Below, one piece after another: positions 17,799-25,159 of a stretch of 37,011 nt of DNA. Both the position numbers and the translations under genes were made by a program. Each line of letters starts with the position of its first letter. The stretch's first letter is position 1. The DNA comes from an uncultured Schlesneria sp. (GTDB taxonomy: Bacteria > Planctomycetota > Planctomycetia > Planctomycetales > Planctomycetaceae): contig CAILLA010000067.1 of NCBI GenBank assembly GCA_903834925.1, forward strand, positions 1 to 37,011, read 5' to 3'. Below the pieces are notes generated by a model that saw only the letters and a program-made list of their open reading frames with translations, searched no databases and had not been told where the DNA came from.

Positions 17799-19121
17799 AT
17801 GACATTACCACGATCTGCATCGGATACCGGGCTGAGCCGTCGCGATGTTTTGGCTTCATCCGCAGCCGTTGGCCTCGGACTGACGTTCGGTGTCCATACC
17901 GCGTCGGCTCAACCGACCTTGCCCCGTTCAGCACTCAACCGGTTGCGAGTCGGTGCGATTGGACTTCGTTATCAAGGGAGCGTCATCGCGCACAAAGCGC
18001 AACTCTACGGCGATATTACTGCGGTGTGTGACGTCGATCGCAATGTGCGCGATCAAGCCAAAGCCGCGTTCGGCAGCACGCCGTTCGCCTGCGAAGACTA
18101 TCGAGATCTGATCAGTCGCAAGGATGTCGATGTCGTCACGATCGGCAGTCCCGACCATTGGCATACGAAGATGGTTATGGACGCCTGCCGCGCGGGCAAA
18201 GATGTCTATTGCGAGAAGCCATTGACGCTGACGATCGACGAAGGGAAGCAGCTTACGAAGGTTGTTCGCGAGACGGGCCGGATTGTTCAAGTCGGATCAT
18301 GGCAACGCAGTGACGATCGGTTTCGGCTCGCCGTTGAAATGGTCCGCGCGGGCCGAATCGGCAAGCTCCAGAAGGTCGACGTCGTGTTGGGAAAGAACGT
18401 GACAAGTGGCTCGTTCGTGCCACGCAATCCCCCTGCACACCTCAACTGGAATGTATGGCAGGGTCAAACTCCTGATGTGCCGTACATTGAAGAACGAACG
18501 CATTACACATTTCGCTGGTGGTACGAGTACTCAGGAGGTCAAATGACCGATTGGGGTGCTCATCATATTGATATCGCGCAATGGGCGATCGATTCCGAAC
18601 CTGTTGAGATCAATGGGATAGCGAAAATGCCAAACGTCGAAAACGGCTTCAATGTCGCGGTCGACTTCGACGTCTCCTACAAGTTTGCCAACGGAGTGAC
18701 GATGACGGTCACCGATACTGGCGACAATGGGATCCTCTTCACGGGCGATGCGGGAAGGTTGTTCGTCAATCGCGGCAAGATCACGGGTATTCCCGTTGAC
18801 GCATTGAAGACGCAGCCACTCAATCGCGAAAACTGGAAGGTTTACGCCTACGACAATCTGGAACGACCGCCGCGATTGGGGAAACTCGACGCGATCATCA
18901 ATCACATGGGGAATTTCTTCGATTGCGTGCAATCGCGTAAAACGCCAGTGTCGGACGTCATCAGTTCGCATCGCACCGTGTCAACGTGCCACCTGGGCAA
19001 CATCTCGATGCGCTTGGGTCACCCGCTGAAATGGGATCCAGACAAAGAAGTGTTCATCGACGACAAAGAAGCGAACACATGGCTGAAACGTGAACAACGC
19101 CAGGGCTTTGAGACGGCCTAG
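17799..19121 (+). CDS. Gfo/Idh/MocA-family oxidoreductase with Tat signal
   Basis: The 440-residue protein begins with a twin-arginine signal (L-S-R-R-D-V-L-A-S, Arg14-15; cleavage near A-S-A-Q). The NAD(P)-binding fold follows (RVGAIGLRYQGSVIAHKAQL, DITAVCDVDRN), then VVTIGSPDHWHTKMVMDACRAGKDVYCEKPLT (split: VVTIGSPDHWHTKM and CEKPLT, with the conserved Lys near residue 140). The C-terminal domain has GGQMTDWGAHHIDIAQWAI, the region with substrate-binding His residues. Such exported dehydrogenases are common in planctomycetes and are thought to act on sugars or inositols; some family members are glycosyl hydrolases. AGGAAA lies 6 bases before the ATG. It stands alone, with a channel-like gene 90 bases downstream. 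Confidence 0.92.
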   Translation: MTLPRSASDTGLSRRDVLASSAAVGLGLTFGVHTASAQPTLPRSALNRLRVGAIGLRYQGSVIAHKAQLYGDITAVCDVDRNVRDQAKAAFGSTPFACEDYRDLISRKDVDVVTIGSPDHWHTKMVMDACRAGKDVYCEKPLTLTIDEGKQLTKVVRETGRIVQVGSWQRSDDRFRLAVEMVRAGRIGKLQKVDVVLGKNVTSGSFVPRNPPAHLNWNVWQGQTPDVPYIEERTHYTFRWWYEYSGGQMTDWGAHHIDIAQWAIDSEPVEINGIAKMPNVENGFNVAVDFDVSYKFANGVTMTVTDTGDNGILFTGDAGRLFVNRGKITGIPVDALKTQPLNRENWKVYAYDNLERPPRLGKLDAIINHMGNFFDCVQSRKTPVSDVISSHRTVSTCHLGNISMRLGHPLKWDPDKEVFIDDKEANTWLKREQRQGFETA

Positions 19122-19210
19122 AACACAAGCCTGGAAACAAACTCGGTTTCCCATGCGATGGCGAATAATGATGTCAGCCGCATTGATGCCCATAGAATCC
19201 AAGGAACAAC

Positions 19211-19570
19211 ATGTTCGAGAACAAAAATGATCCGCTGGCTCCAAAGCATGTCTTTATTACAAGGGTTGTCTTTAGCTTCCTGACTTCGCTTCTTGTCGTC
19301 GCCGTTTCGCTCGGCCTTGGGACTTGGGGATATCACGTTTTCGGTGAATTGGCTTGGATCGATTCCCTTTTGAATGCGGCAATGATTCTTGCGGGGATGG
19401 GACCCGTTGATCCGCTGACGTCGGTCGGCGGCAAATTGTTTGCCACTTTCTACTGTCTATTTAGCGGCATCGTATTTTTGACATTGATGGCGATTATGCT
19501 CGCCCCAATCTATCACCGATTCCTTCACAATTTTCATTTTTCCGATGGGGATGATGCCGGCGACCTTTAG
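19211..19570 (+). CDS. K+-channel-like small membrane protein with non-canonical filter
   Basis: The 119-residue protein has TM helix 1 (about residues 17-40), a pore-like segment (AWIDSLLNAAMILAGMGPVDP) and TM helix 2 (KLFATFYCLFSGIVFLTLMAI). The layout, and 'GGKLFATFYCLFSGI' after the pore, follow two-TM potassium channels, where the filter TVGYGD is followed by '.GK.f...y.l.Gi'. Here the filter position reads A-G-M-G-P-V-D, so canonical K+ selectivity is not expected. It may be a diverged channel, an inactive relative, or another small transporter. A coding sequence is likely; the channel assignment is an inference from the pattern. The C-terminus is acidic. Confidence 0.6.
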   Translation: MFENKNDPLAPKHVFITRVVFSFLTSLLVVAVSLGLGTWGYHVFGELAWIDSLLNAAMILAGMGPVDPLTSVGGKLFATFYCLFSGIVFLTLMAIMLAPIYHRFLHNFHFSDGDDAGDL

Positions 19571-19806
19571 TCCAAATGACATCGAAGAAGTCAAGAAGAC
19601 AGCTTTTTCGTTTTGTCACATGGTTTCTTGGGAACGCAAAGTCTCTTTTTTTTGGCGAAACAATGACGTACCCATGCATATCGAACACTGTGGATGTTGA
19701 TGTTAGGAAACAATGTCCACGAAATCGCGGCGCGAATCCTTTGTCGCGTTCTTGAAACGGACAATATTTCTGTTCCCCAAATTGACTTCAAATCTTGCTC
19801 GTTCGG

Positions 19807-20839
19807 TCATTCACACGGAACCGACTCAATTATACTCGCAGTCGACTCCGGGACCGAGACGATCCAGTTGACCTGATATCCGGCTGACGACAGAAGAGAC
19901 GACCACTCGGCTTGGCTCCGCTCGCGGCCTCCTGTAACCGCCAACATGTTGATGTCCGCCATCAACAATTTCTCCATATCCGGATCGACAGAGGCGACCG
20001 TCGTCGGCAACACGACCTCGATAATCAACAGTCTGCCGCCTGGCTTTGTCACAGCTCGGCAGTTCTTAAGAATGCGATGGGCGTTATTGTCATCGTATCC
20101 GTGTAGAACACTTTGCAGAATATAGGTGTCTGGACCTTGTGGGATCGTGTCAAGAAGATCTCCAGCCAGGAACTCGCATTGGTCCGCCAGACCGATGCTT
20201 TGGAACTTTGTTGCCGCAGAGGACACGGCCTGGCTTCGATCAACAAGAATTCCTCGCACATGCGGATTTGCTGTCAGAATTGCCGCCAGCAATCCGCCGC
20301 CACCTCCACCCAAATCTGCCACGACACGATCCTTGGAAAAGTCATGCGCCGCGACAAATGGGGACATGCTTGCCACTGTCGATTCCGCGAAGGCTTGATG
20401 AAAGATGGCTTGAGCATCTGGTGTCACAGACCAACGCGATTTCATGCCATCACGTTCTCTCGCCGATGTGGCTACCGGCCTGGACACAATCCGCAAGATA
20501 GGTCCACGAATCGGCCAACAGGTCGGCCCAGAAGATGACCGATCCCCAAACGGAATTCGGCACATTCCTGCGAAGAGGCTGACCAAACTGCGTTAGACAG
20601 AATCGCGCGGGTGCCACTTCAGCGACAATGCCAATACTCGCCAAGGCACGCATCATGCGATAGAGGGCGTCAGGATTGGACTTGGTGGCCAGCGCAATCT
20701 CGTCGAGATCTTTTTCAACATCACCAAGTACGTCAGCGATTCCAAGTTTCACCGCAGCAACCAATAACTTCCCTCGGAAGTACCCACGTGCCATATCACC
20801 GAGCGAAACTGGGTTGGCCGCGTCCACGAATTCACTCAT
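19807..20839 (-). pseudogene. SAM-dependent O-methyltransferase (acetylserotonin/hydroxyneurosporene type), frameshifted
   Basis: Two overlapping frames together make one full-length family member of about 342 residues. The first (start ATG 20839, with GAGG 7 bases before it; stop TGA at 20450-20452) encodes the N-terminal dimerisation/winged-helix domain (ARGYFRGKLLVAAVKLGIAD, DALYRMMRALASIGIV). The second, read to the stop at 19807, resumes near 20455-20480 with GMKSRWSVTPDAQAIFHQAF and contains the SAM site (VADLGGGGGGLLAAIL), LVDRSQAV and catalytic-type His in LQSVLHGYDD. The reading frame changes between about 20453 and 20480 (GAGAGAAC region). It is either a real frameshift mutation or a sequencing error. 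Residues are otherwise well conserved, so inactivation, if real, is recent. Confidence 0.8.
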
Positions 20840-20962
20840 CAAATGACCTCGATGCTCTGTTTATGAGTAACTCACTGAAAACTCGTCAAGACCCAAACTA
20901 TTCAGCACCGGGAGAAAAAGTTCAATGGCTCGCAAATCCAGGTGTATCGCACGAAATCCTGG

Positions 20963-20988
20963 TGAGTCGGGAGGCGTCAGCCCTCGGA
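20963..20988 (+). repeat. REP-like palindromic element, copy A
   Basis: A 26-base element starting TGAGTCGGGAGGC. It can fold as GGC-GTCA-GCC with flanking CGG/CCG-type pairing. It matches copy B (21060-21085) and copy C (21181-21206, opposite strand) at most positions; the shared core is GAG-Y-CGG...CGT-Y-AGCC...GGA. Confidence 0.7.
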
Positions 20989-21059
20989 CCGTCATGGCCG
21001 GTTCATGGGCGTCGGACGTTGGGATTAAAATACGGCAATCAATCGCGCGTTGACCGAGG

Positions 21060-21085
21060 CGAGCCGGGGTACGTTAGCCTGCGGA
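21060..21085 (+). repeat. REP-like palindromic element, copy B
   Basis: A 26-base element, CGAGCCGGGGTACGTTAGCC plus six bases. It aligns without gaps to copies A and C. The central GTTA could be a tetraloop. Confidence 0.7.
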
Positions 21086-21180
21086 TTCTTCGTCCGCGCT
21101 TTCGGCTATGGAATTAACCACGCGAACGCGGGGGTGGATAACGCAACACGAGGGGCCGTCTGTATTCGTCGAATAAAGAG

Positions 21181-21206
21181 TCCAAGGGCTAACGCCGTCC
21201 GGCTCA
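21181..21206 (-). repeat. REP-like palindromic element, copy C (inverted)
   Basis: Read on the minus strand it starts TGAGCCGGACGGCGTTAGCC and aligns without gaps to copies A and B. It is in the opposite orientation, as in a REP doublet, and lies just before the ars promoter. Confidence 0.7.
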
Positions 21207-21241
21207 GCTCTTGAATGTCGCTCGTTGTCCCGTTAAGCGAC

Positions 21242-21270
21242 TTGTGAAAAACACGATGTCGTGTAATAGT
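21242..21270 (+). promoter_or_regulatory. Candidate ars promoter with ArsR operator palindrome
   Basis: TTGTGA (21242-21247) and TAATAG (21264-21269) are 16 bases apart and could be -35/-10 elements. Almost the whole spacer is a perfect palindrome, ACACGA-TG-TCGTGT (21251-21264). An ArsR dimer bound there would block polymerase. GGGAG (21278-21282) then leads to the arsR ATG at 21288. Confidence 0.6.
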
Positions 21271-21287
21271 GTGTTTCGGGAGACGCT

Positions 21288-21692
21288 ATGAAGGCCAAGT
21301 CGCGAAATCAAATTGAAACCAAAACTCAAGCTGTATGCTGCGCCAAAATCGATTTGAAGCAACGGCCTCTTTTGTCCGTTGATCAGGCGAATGGGCTGGC
21401 GGGGGTATTCAAAGTACTTGCCAATGACACGCGCTTGCGACTGTTGCATGCGTTGGTGCGGGACGAAGAAGTATGTGTAAGTGACCTGGCTGCTTCGCTG
21501 GAAATGAAACCTCAGGCCGTTTCGAACCAACTCGCTCGGCTTTCGGATCTGGGAATCGTTTCGTCGCGTCGAGATGGAAATAGCATCCATTACCGTCTTG
21601 TCGATTTGTGCGTTCGATCACTGCTGGACCAAGGCTTGTGCCTGTTGGAAGAAGTCCGCAACAAACAACAGCCCCCGGCAAGAAGGCAATAA
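21288..21692 (+). CDS. arsR: ArsR/SmtB-family metalloregulatory repressor
   Basis: This 134-residue winged-helix repressor shows the family core: FKVLANDTRLRLLHALV, DEEVCVSDLAASLEMKPQAVSNQLARL (split DEEVCVSDLAASLEM and KPQAVSNQLARL, the recognition helix) and the wing SSRRDGNSIHYRL. Candidate thiolates are Cys17-Cys18 near the N-terminus and Cys63 in the ELCVCDL-like motif, where the second Cys of classical ArsR is Ser. The C-terminal Cys residues (VDLCVRSLLDQGLC) are a further possible site. It should repress the operon until As(III) or another soft metal binds. It stands first in arsR-aquaporin-arsC, with GGGAG 5 bases before the start, and the aquaporin gene begins 2 bases after its stop. 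Confidence 0.9.
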   Translation: MKAKSRNQIETKTQAVCCAKIDLKQRPLLSVDQANGLAGVFKVLANDTRLRLLHALVRDEEVCVSDLAASLEMKPQAVSNQLARLSDLGIVSSRRDGNSIHYRLVDLCVRSLLDQGLCLLEEVRNKQQPPARRQ

Positions 21693-21694
21693 CG

Positions 21695-22390
21695 ATGCTG
21701 AAGACCGAATCCAGAAAACTTTGTGCCGAGACGTTCGGTACGTACGTTCTGGTTTTTGCAGGAACCGGCGCGATCATTGTCAACGACGTCAGCGGTGGGG
21801 TTGTATCTCACGTCGGAATCGCATTCACATTCGGGTTAATTGTCCTGGCGATGATCTATGCCATCGGTGATGTTTCCGGGTGCCATTTGAACCCTGCGGT
21901 CACACTGGGGTTCTATGTTGCGGGACGATTTGAAGGACGCCATGTCTTACCTTACCTGATCAGTCAATGCCTCGGTGCAATTCTCGCCAGCATCACACTT
22001 CGATTAATGTTTCCGACTCAATTAACGCTCGGTGCAACGATACCCGCCGGAAATGCCATTCAGTCTTTTTTCCTGGAATTCATTCTGACATTGATTTTGA
22101 TGTTTGTGATTCTCAGCGTCTCGACCGGTTCAAAGGAGAAAGGTGCCCTGGCCGGTGTTGCGGTCGGATCGGTAATCGCACTGGAAGCACTATTTGGTGG
22201 TCCCATCAGTGGAGCGTCGATGAATCCAGCTCGGTCATTGGCACCCGCGATTGTCTCAATGAAGTTGGATTCGCTGTGGATCTACCTCACAGCACCTTTC
22301 CTTGGTGCCTGTTGCAGTGTTTTTGTCTGCCGTTGTGTGCAAGACTCTCACTGCTGTTGTCCGAGAAACGAAAAGGAGATTTGTTCGTGA
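21695..22390 (+). CDS. aqpS: Aquaporin/aquaglyceroporin (AqpS-like, arsenite channel)
   Basis: From ATG 21695 the protein is 231 residues with six hydrophobic segments and both MIP signatures: SGCHLNPAVT (about residue 66) and SGASMNPARS (about residue 177). The longer upstream frame overlaps arsR and is rejected. In Sinorhizobium meliloti an aquaglyceroporin (AqpS) in the same position between arsR and arsC lets arsenite made by ArsC leave the cell. The same gene order here supports that role. The C-terminal 28 residues contain eight Cys (ACC, CRC, HCCC, a final C), which is unusual. Its last four bases overlap the arsC start (GTGA). Confidence 0.9.
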   Translation: MLKTESRKLCAETFGTYVLVFAGTGAIIVNDVSGGVVSHVGIAFTFGLIVLAMIYAIGDVSGCHLNPAVTLGFYVAGRFEGRHVLPYLISQCLGAILASITLRLMFPTQLTLGATIPAGNAIQSFFLEFILTLILMFVILSVSTGSKEKGALAGVAVGSVIALEALFGGPISGASMNPARSLAPAIVSMKLDSLWIYLTAPFLGACCSVFVCRCVQDSHCCCPRNEKEICS

Positions 22391-22773
22391 AAAAAGTTGT
22401 GTTTGTCTGCGTGGAAAACTCGAACCGAAGTCAGATGGCCGAAGCGTTTGCCCGTATGCACGGAAGCGGTAAGGTCGAACCCTATAGTGCCGGATCTCGG
22501 CCATCGGGCCGAGTCAATCCGAAGGCGATCGAAGCGATGCGCGAGCTTGGCTACGATCTGACGACTCACGCGTCAAAGGGCCTGGATGCCTTCAACGGGA
22601 AGGAAGTCGAAGTGGCGATCACGATGGGGTGTGGTGACGAGTGTCCTCTGGTCCTCGCGAAGCAACGGTTAGATTGGCAGATCCCCGATCCTCGGGACAT
22701 GACACCCGAACAATTTCGCGAAGTTCGGAACCTGATCGAGAGTAAAGTGAAAGAATTGATTGCAACGCTTTAG
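22387..22773 (+). CDS. arsC: Arsenate reductase, low-molecular-weight phosphatase family
   Basis: Starting at GTG 22387 (AAGGAG 8 bases upstream), the protein has 128 residues. The phosphate-loop nucleophile is Cys8 in C-V-E-N-S-N-R-S-Q-M-A-E (CX5R with Arg14). A downstream pair Cys82/Cys86 in MGCGDECPL supplies the resolving thiols, resembling actinobacterial and other CGDxC ArsC enzymes rather than the Cys82/Cys89 spacing of S. aureus ArsC. WQIPDPRDMT matches the family's loop with the catalytic Asp. It reduces arsenate to arsenite in the cytoplasm, using thioredoxin or a low-molecular-weight thiol. It is the last gene of the operon, translationally coupled to the aquaporin. Confidence 0.93.
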   Translation: MKKVVFVCVENSNRSQMAEAFARMHGSGKVEPYSAGSRPSGRVNPKAIEAMRELGYDLTTHASKGLDAFNGKEVEVAITMGCGDECPLVLAKQRLDWQIPDPRDMTPEQFREVRNLIESKVKELIATL

Positions 22774-22872
22774 GTTTTTCAGGCGAGGCAGAAGAGCGGT
22801 CGGCTGTTGGTGTCCAACACATCGGGCGATTCACCAAAAATACAAGAGGCCGTTCGTTTCACTCCGACTTGA

Positions 22873-23259
22873 TCACTTGTCAGGTTTCAAGGACTTGCTT
22901 GCAGTTTGTACCGAAACCGTCGGACTCATACCTCTTGCGGCGTTTTCCGCCTTGCGTTTGGCAATTAACTCCTCACGTTTGCGAGCCTCTTTTTCGATTC
23001 GGGCACGACGTGCTTGTTTGGACATTTCCAGAGATTTCTGCTCAGCTGCGGCTTGATTCGCGGCTGCTCGCTGGCTTTCTGCGTGCATCACTCTTTGCTG
23101 ATACGCGTTCTGATGAATACGCTGGTGGTAAGATTCCGGCGAGAATCCAGCACCGCACAACAGATCGTCGTCCTGATAAAGGTCCTCGTTAGCGCTGAGT
23201 AAACTGGAAATCGATAACGTGACGACGATCGATGTCATTCCCATAAACCAGCGCAACAT
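22873..23259 (-). CDS. Small exported coiled-coil-like protein, unknown
   Basis: ATG 23259 has a good ribosome binding site (AGGGAG, 6 bases upstream) and opens with a signal peptide (L-R-W-F-M-G-M-T-S-I-V-V-T-L-S-I-S-S-L-L-S-A). The longer frame upstream is ignored. The mature part of about 105 residues is very rich in Ala, Glu, Lys, Arg and Gln (AESQRAAANQAAAEQKSLEM, RRARIEKEARKREELIAKRK), typical of a long helix or coiled coil, and contains a single Cys (DLLCGAGF). No family is recognised. It is convergent with the arsenic operon and follows the sulfatase gene by 120 bases. Confidence 0.6.
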   Translation of the reverse strand: MLRWFMGMTSIVVTLSISSLLSANEDLYQDDDLLCGAGFSPESYHQRIHQNAYQQRVMHAESQRAAANQAAAEQKSLEMSKQARRARIEKEARKREELIAKRKAENAARGMSPTVSVQTASKSLKPDK

Positions 23260-23379
23260 GACGATCTCCCTTTGTAAGCGGGTTCGAGCTTGCCAAGCCG
23301 CCAGTTTGATGCCAGATCGTTTTTCCGGGTTACACCGTGTTTTGGAAAAACTGGTTAACTCAGGGAGAATTGACCCCAT

Positions 23380-24870
23380 TTAACGCGTCGGTTGGTGGAG
23401 TAGCAGCTTCAAAAGCGTTGCTGTGGTCTCAAATTGCGGGTTCGTCGCGAGGTTGTTCAATTCCTGTGGATCGGCATCATGATCATAAAGCTCAACGCCT
23501 CGCTGGCCGTCACTCCATTCCGTATAGCGCCACTTCTCCGTTCGTAGACTTCGACCGATGACCTGATTGTTTCCACCGCCTCGAACAATTTGCGTCCTTG
23601 CGGGTTTTGTCCATTCGGCTTCCGGGTTTTCGATCAATGGTTTGAGGCTGGCATCTTCTGTGGCTGTGTCGGCAGATAAACCGCACGCATCGGCGAGAGT
23701 TCGATGCAGGTCAACCAGTTCTACGGGGCGGCGACAGACTTTGCCGTTCGCGGCGTTGCCAGGCACTGATACGATTAACGGAACGCGAGTTGATTCTTCG
23801 AACAAAGTCATCTTCTGCCACAGGCGTTTTTCGCCAAGATGATACCCGTGATCGCTATGGAAGACGACGATCGTTTTTTCTGTCAATTTCAATTGATCAA
23901 GTGCTTCAAGCACCCGTCCGACCTGCGCATCCATAAACGATGTCGACGCGAAATATGCCTGAATTGCCTGCCGCCGTTGGTCGTCAGTCGCCGATTCCTC
24001 CTCGTTTCGAATCGACGCCAATGCAGGGGCGGGAAAGCGTTTCCGTAATTCGTCTGGTAGCTGCGGAAGTTGGATCGAGTTGAGCGGATACAGGTCAAAA
24101 TACTTCTTCGGAGCAACATACGGTGTGTGAGGTCGATAAAATCCGACAGCCAGATAAAACGGCTGATCCTTGTGTTTTTCCAGCAACCGAATTGCCTGAT
24201 TTGCCCCGATCCCGTCTGTCTGCTCAGCATCTTCGCCGTCGGCGGCCAGCCAACTCAGTACAGCACCAAATCGAGCTTCATTTTTGGCATCAGGCTTTAA
24301 TGTGAAAATCTTGTCCTCTTCATCCTTGTCGCGACCACGCGGGTTGAACACGGTTTCCCAGGAAGCCGGATCGTCGAGGCCGTCAGTTCCAATCTGGCCC
24401 GGTACGCCGTAATGATAGAGTTTGCCGATTCGAGAAACGAAATATCCTGCTTTTCGAAATGTTTGCGGCAGGCTGACGGCGTTTGGGACGTTCTTACGGA
24501 ATTGAGTGGCGTTTTCCAGGACTCTGGTCGTGTCCGGTCGTAATCCTGTCAGGAAGGACGCGCGCGAAGGGTTGCACAGTGGATATTGACAGTACGCTCG
24601 ATCAAACCGAACTCCGCGAGCCGCCAGTCGATCAATATTCGGTGACTTCACTTGAGGATCACCATAACAACCAAGCCGAGTATTCAAATCGTCCGAAACG
24701 ATATGCAAAACGTTGAATCGAACAGGATCGGCTGCGATGCCAACAGGCTGATACGCGGAAGCAAATAGAACCACCCCACAGATGACCGCAAGCCAATGGT
24801 GTCTGCCTGATTCCGTGCGACATCGGATTTTCTGTACCACGTGCGAGGAAATCAAGGATTTCAAATTCAT
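23380..24870 (-). CDS. Secreted sulfatase (iduronate-2-sulfatase-like)
   Basis: From ATG 24870 (AGGG about 9 bases upstream) the protein is 496 residues with an N-terminal hydrophobic export segment (WLAVICGVVLFASAYQP) after a basic stretch. The sulfatase core is clear: NVLHIVSDDLNTRLGCYGD with metal-binding Asp-Asp, RFDRAYCQYPLCNPSRASFLTG (split: RFDRAYCQYPL and CNPSRASFLTG), where the Cys of C-N-P-S-R at about residue 100 is the formylglycine precursor, and HSDHGYHLGEKRLWQKMTLF. It hydrolyses sulfate esters on polysaccharides in the periplasm or outside the cell. The substrate is not known; the DD/HGYHLGE pattern is nearest to iduronate-2-sulfatases. A formylglycine-generating enzyme must exist elsewhere. 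Confidence 0.93.
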   Translation of the reverse strand: MNLKSLISSHVVQKIRCRTESGRHHWLAVICGVVLFASAYQPVGIAADPVRFNVLHIVSDDLNTRLGCYGDPQVKSPNIDRLAARGVRFDRAYCQYPLCNPSRASFLTGLRPDTTRVLENATQFRKNVPNAVSLPQTFRKAGYFVSRIGKLYHYGVPGQIGTDGLDDPASWETVFNPRGRDKDEEDKIFTLKPDAKNEARFGAVLSWLAADGEDAEQTDGIGANQAIRLLEKHKDQPFYLAVGFYRPHTPYVAPKKYFDLYPLNSIQLPQLPDELRKRFPAPALASIRNEEESATDDQRRQAIQAYFASTSFMDAQVGRVLEALDQLKLTEKTIVVFHSDHGYHLGEKRLWQKMTLFEESTRVPLIVSVPGNAANGKVCRRPVELVDLHRTLADACGLSADTATEDASLKPLIENPEAEWTKPARTQIVRGGGNNQVIGRSLRTEKWRYTEWSDGQRGVELYDHDADPQELNNLATNPQFETTATLLKLLLHQPTR

Positions 24871-25018
24871 TAAATGAACCCTGATGAAAAACTGGCAAAT
24901 CAAAAACTAACGTCTAAAAAGCAGGATGACACGATGATCGCTTGACCGCAACCGCACGAACATGTCACCGTAAACACGCGAGGACTGATTGTCGTACGTG
25001 CGTTGCGGAGAACTTGAC

Positions 25019-25159
25019 ATGGCTGGCGTTGGAACTCAGAAAGTTTTCGAAGACGACCGAGTGATTGTCTGGCACCTTGATCTTGAGCCGGGCGAGCAAG
25101 GGGAACGACATACTCACATGTTGGACTATGTCGTCATGACGGAATCAATCTGGGAATAA
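25019..25159 (+). pseudogene. Truncated cupin, N-terminal fragment
   Basis: A 46-codon frame with a good ribosome binding site (CGGAG 8 bases before ATG 25019) encodes [20 protein letters not shown], then [14 protein letters not shown]. This is the start of a small single-domain cupin, including the first metal-binding His-x-His. It stops at 25157, where a cupin still needs about 60 more residues. Its end overlaps the 3' end of the rhomboid gene on the other strand by 26 bases, so the rest was probably lost. Confidence 0.55.

Larger units (their letters stand above)
20840..21241. other. Intergenic region with REP-like hairpins (402 bases)
   Basis: The region lies between the methyltransferase gene (minus) and the arsenic operon promoter (plus). 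It contains three copies of a 26-base GC-rich palindromic element, listed separately. No credible gene is seen. Confidence 0.6.

Noticed and set aside
17651-18031. 126-codon plus-strand frame with a hydrophobic stretch before the Gfo/Idh gene
   Set aside because: It starts at a TTG without a ribosome binding site and runs out of frame through the first 230 bases of the oxidoreductase; the hydrophobic part may be chance or a remnant.
20113-20538. Several plus-strand frames opposite the methyltransferase
   Set aside because: They are shadows of the SAM-binding domain coding region on the other strand.
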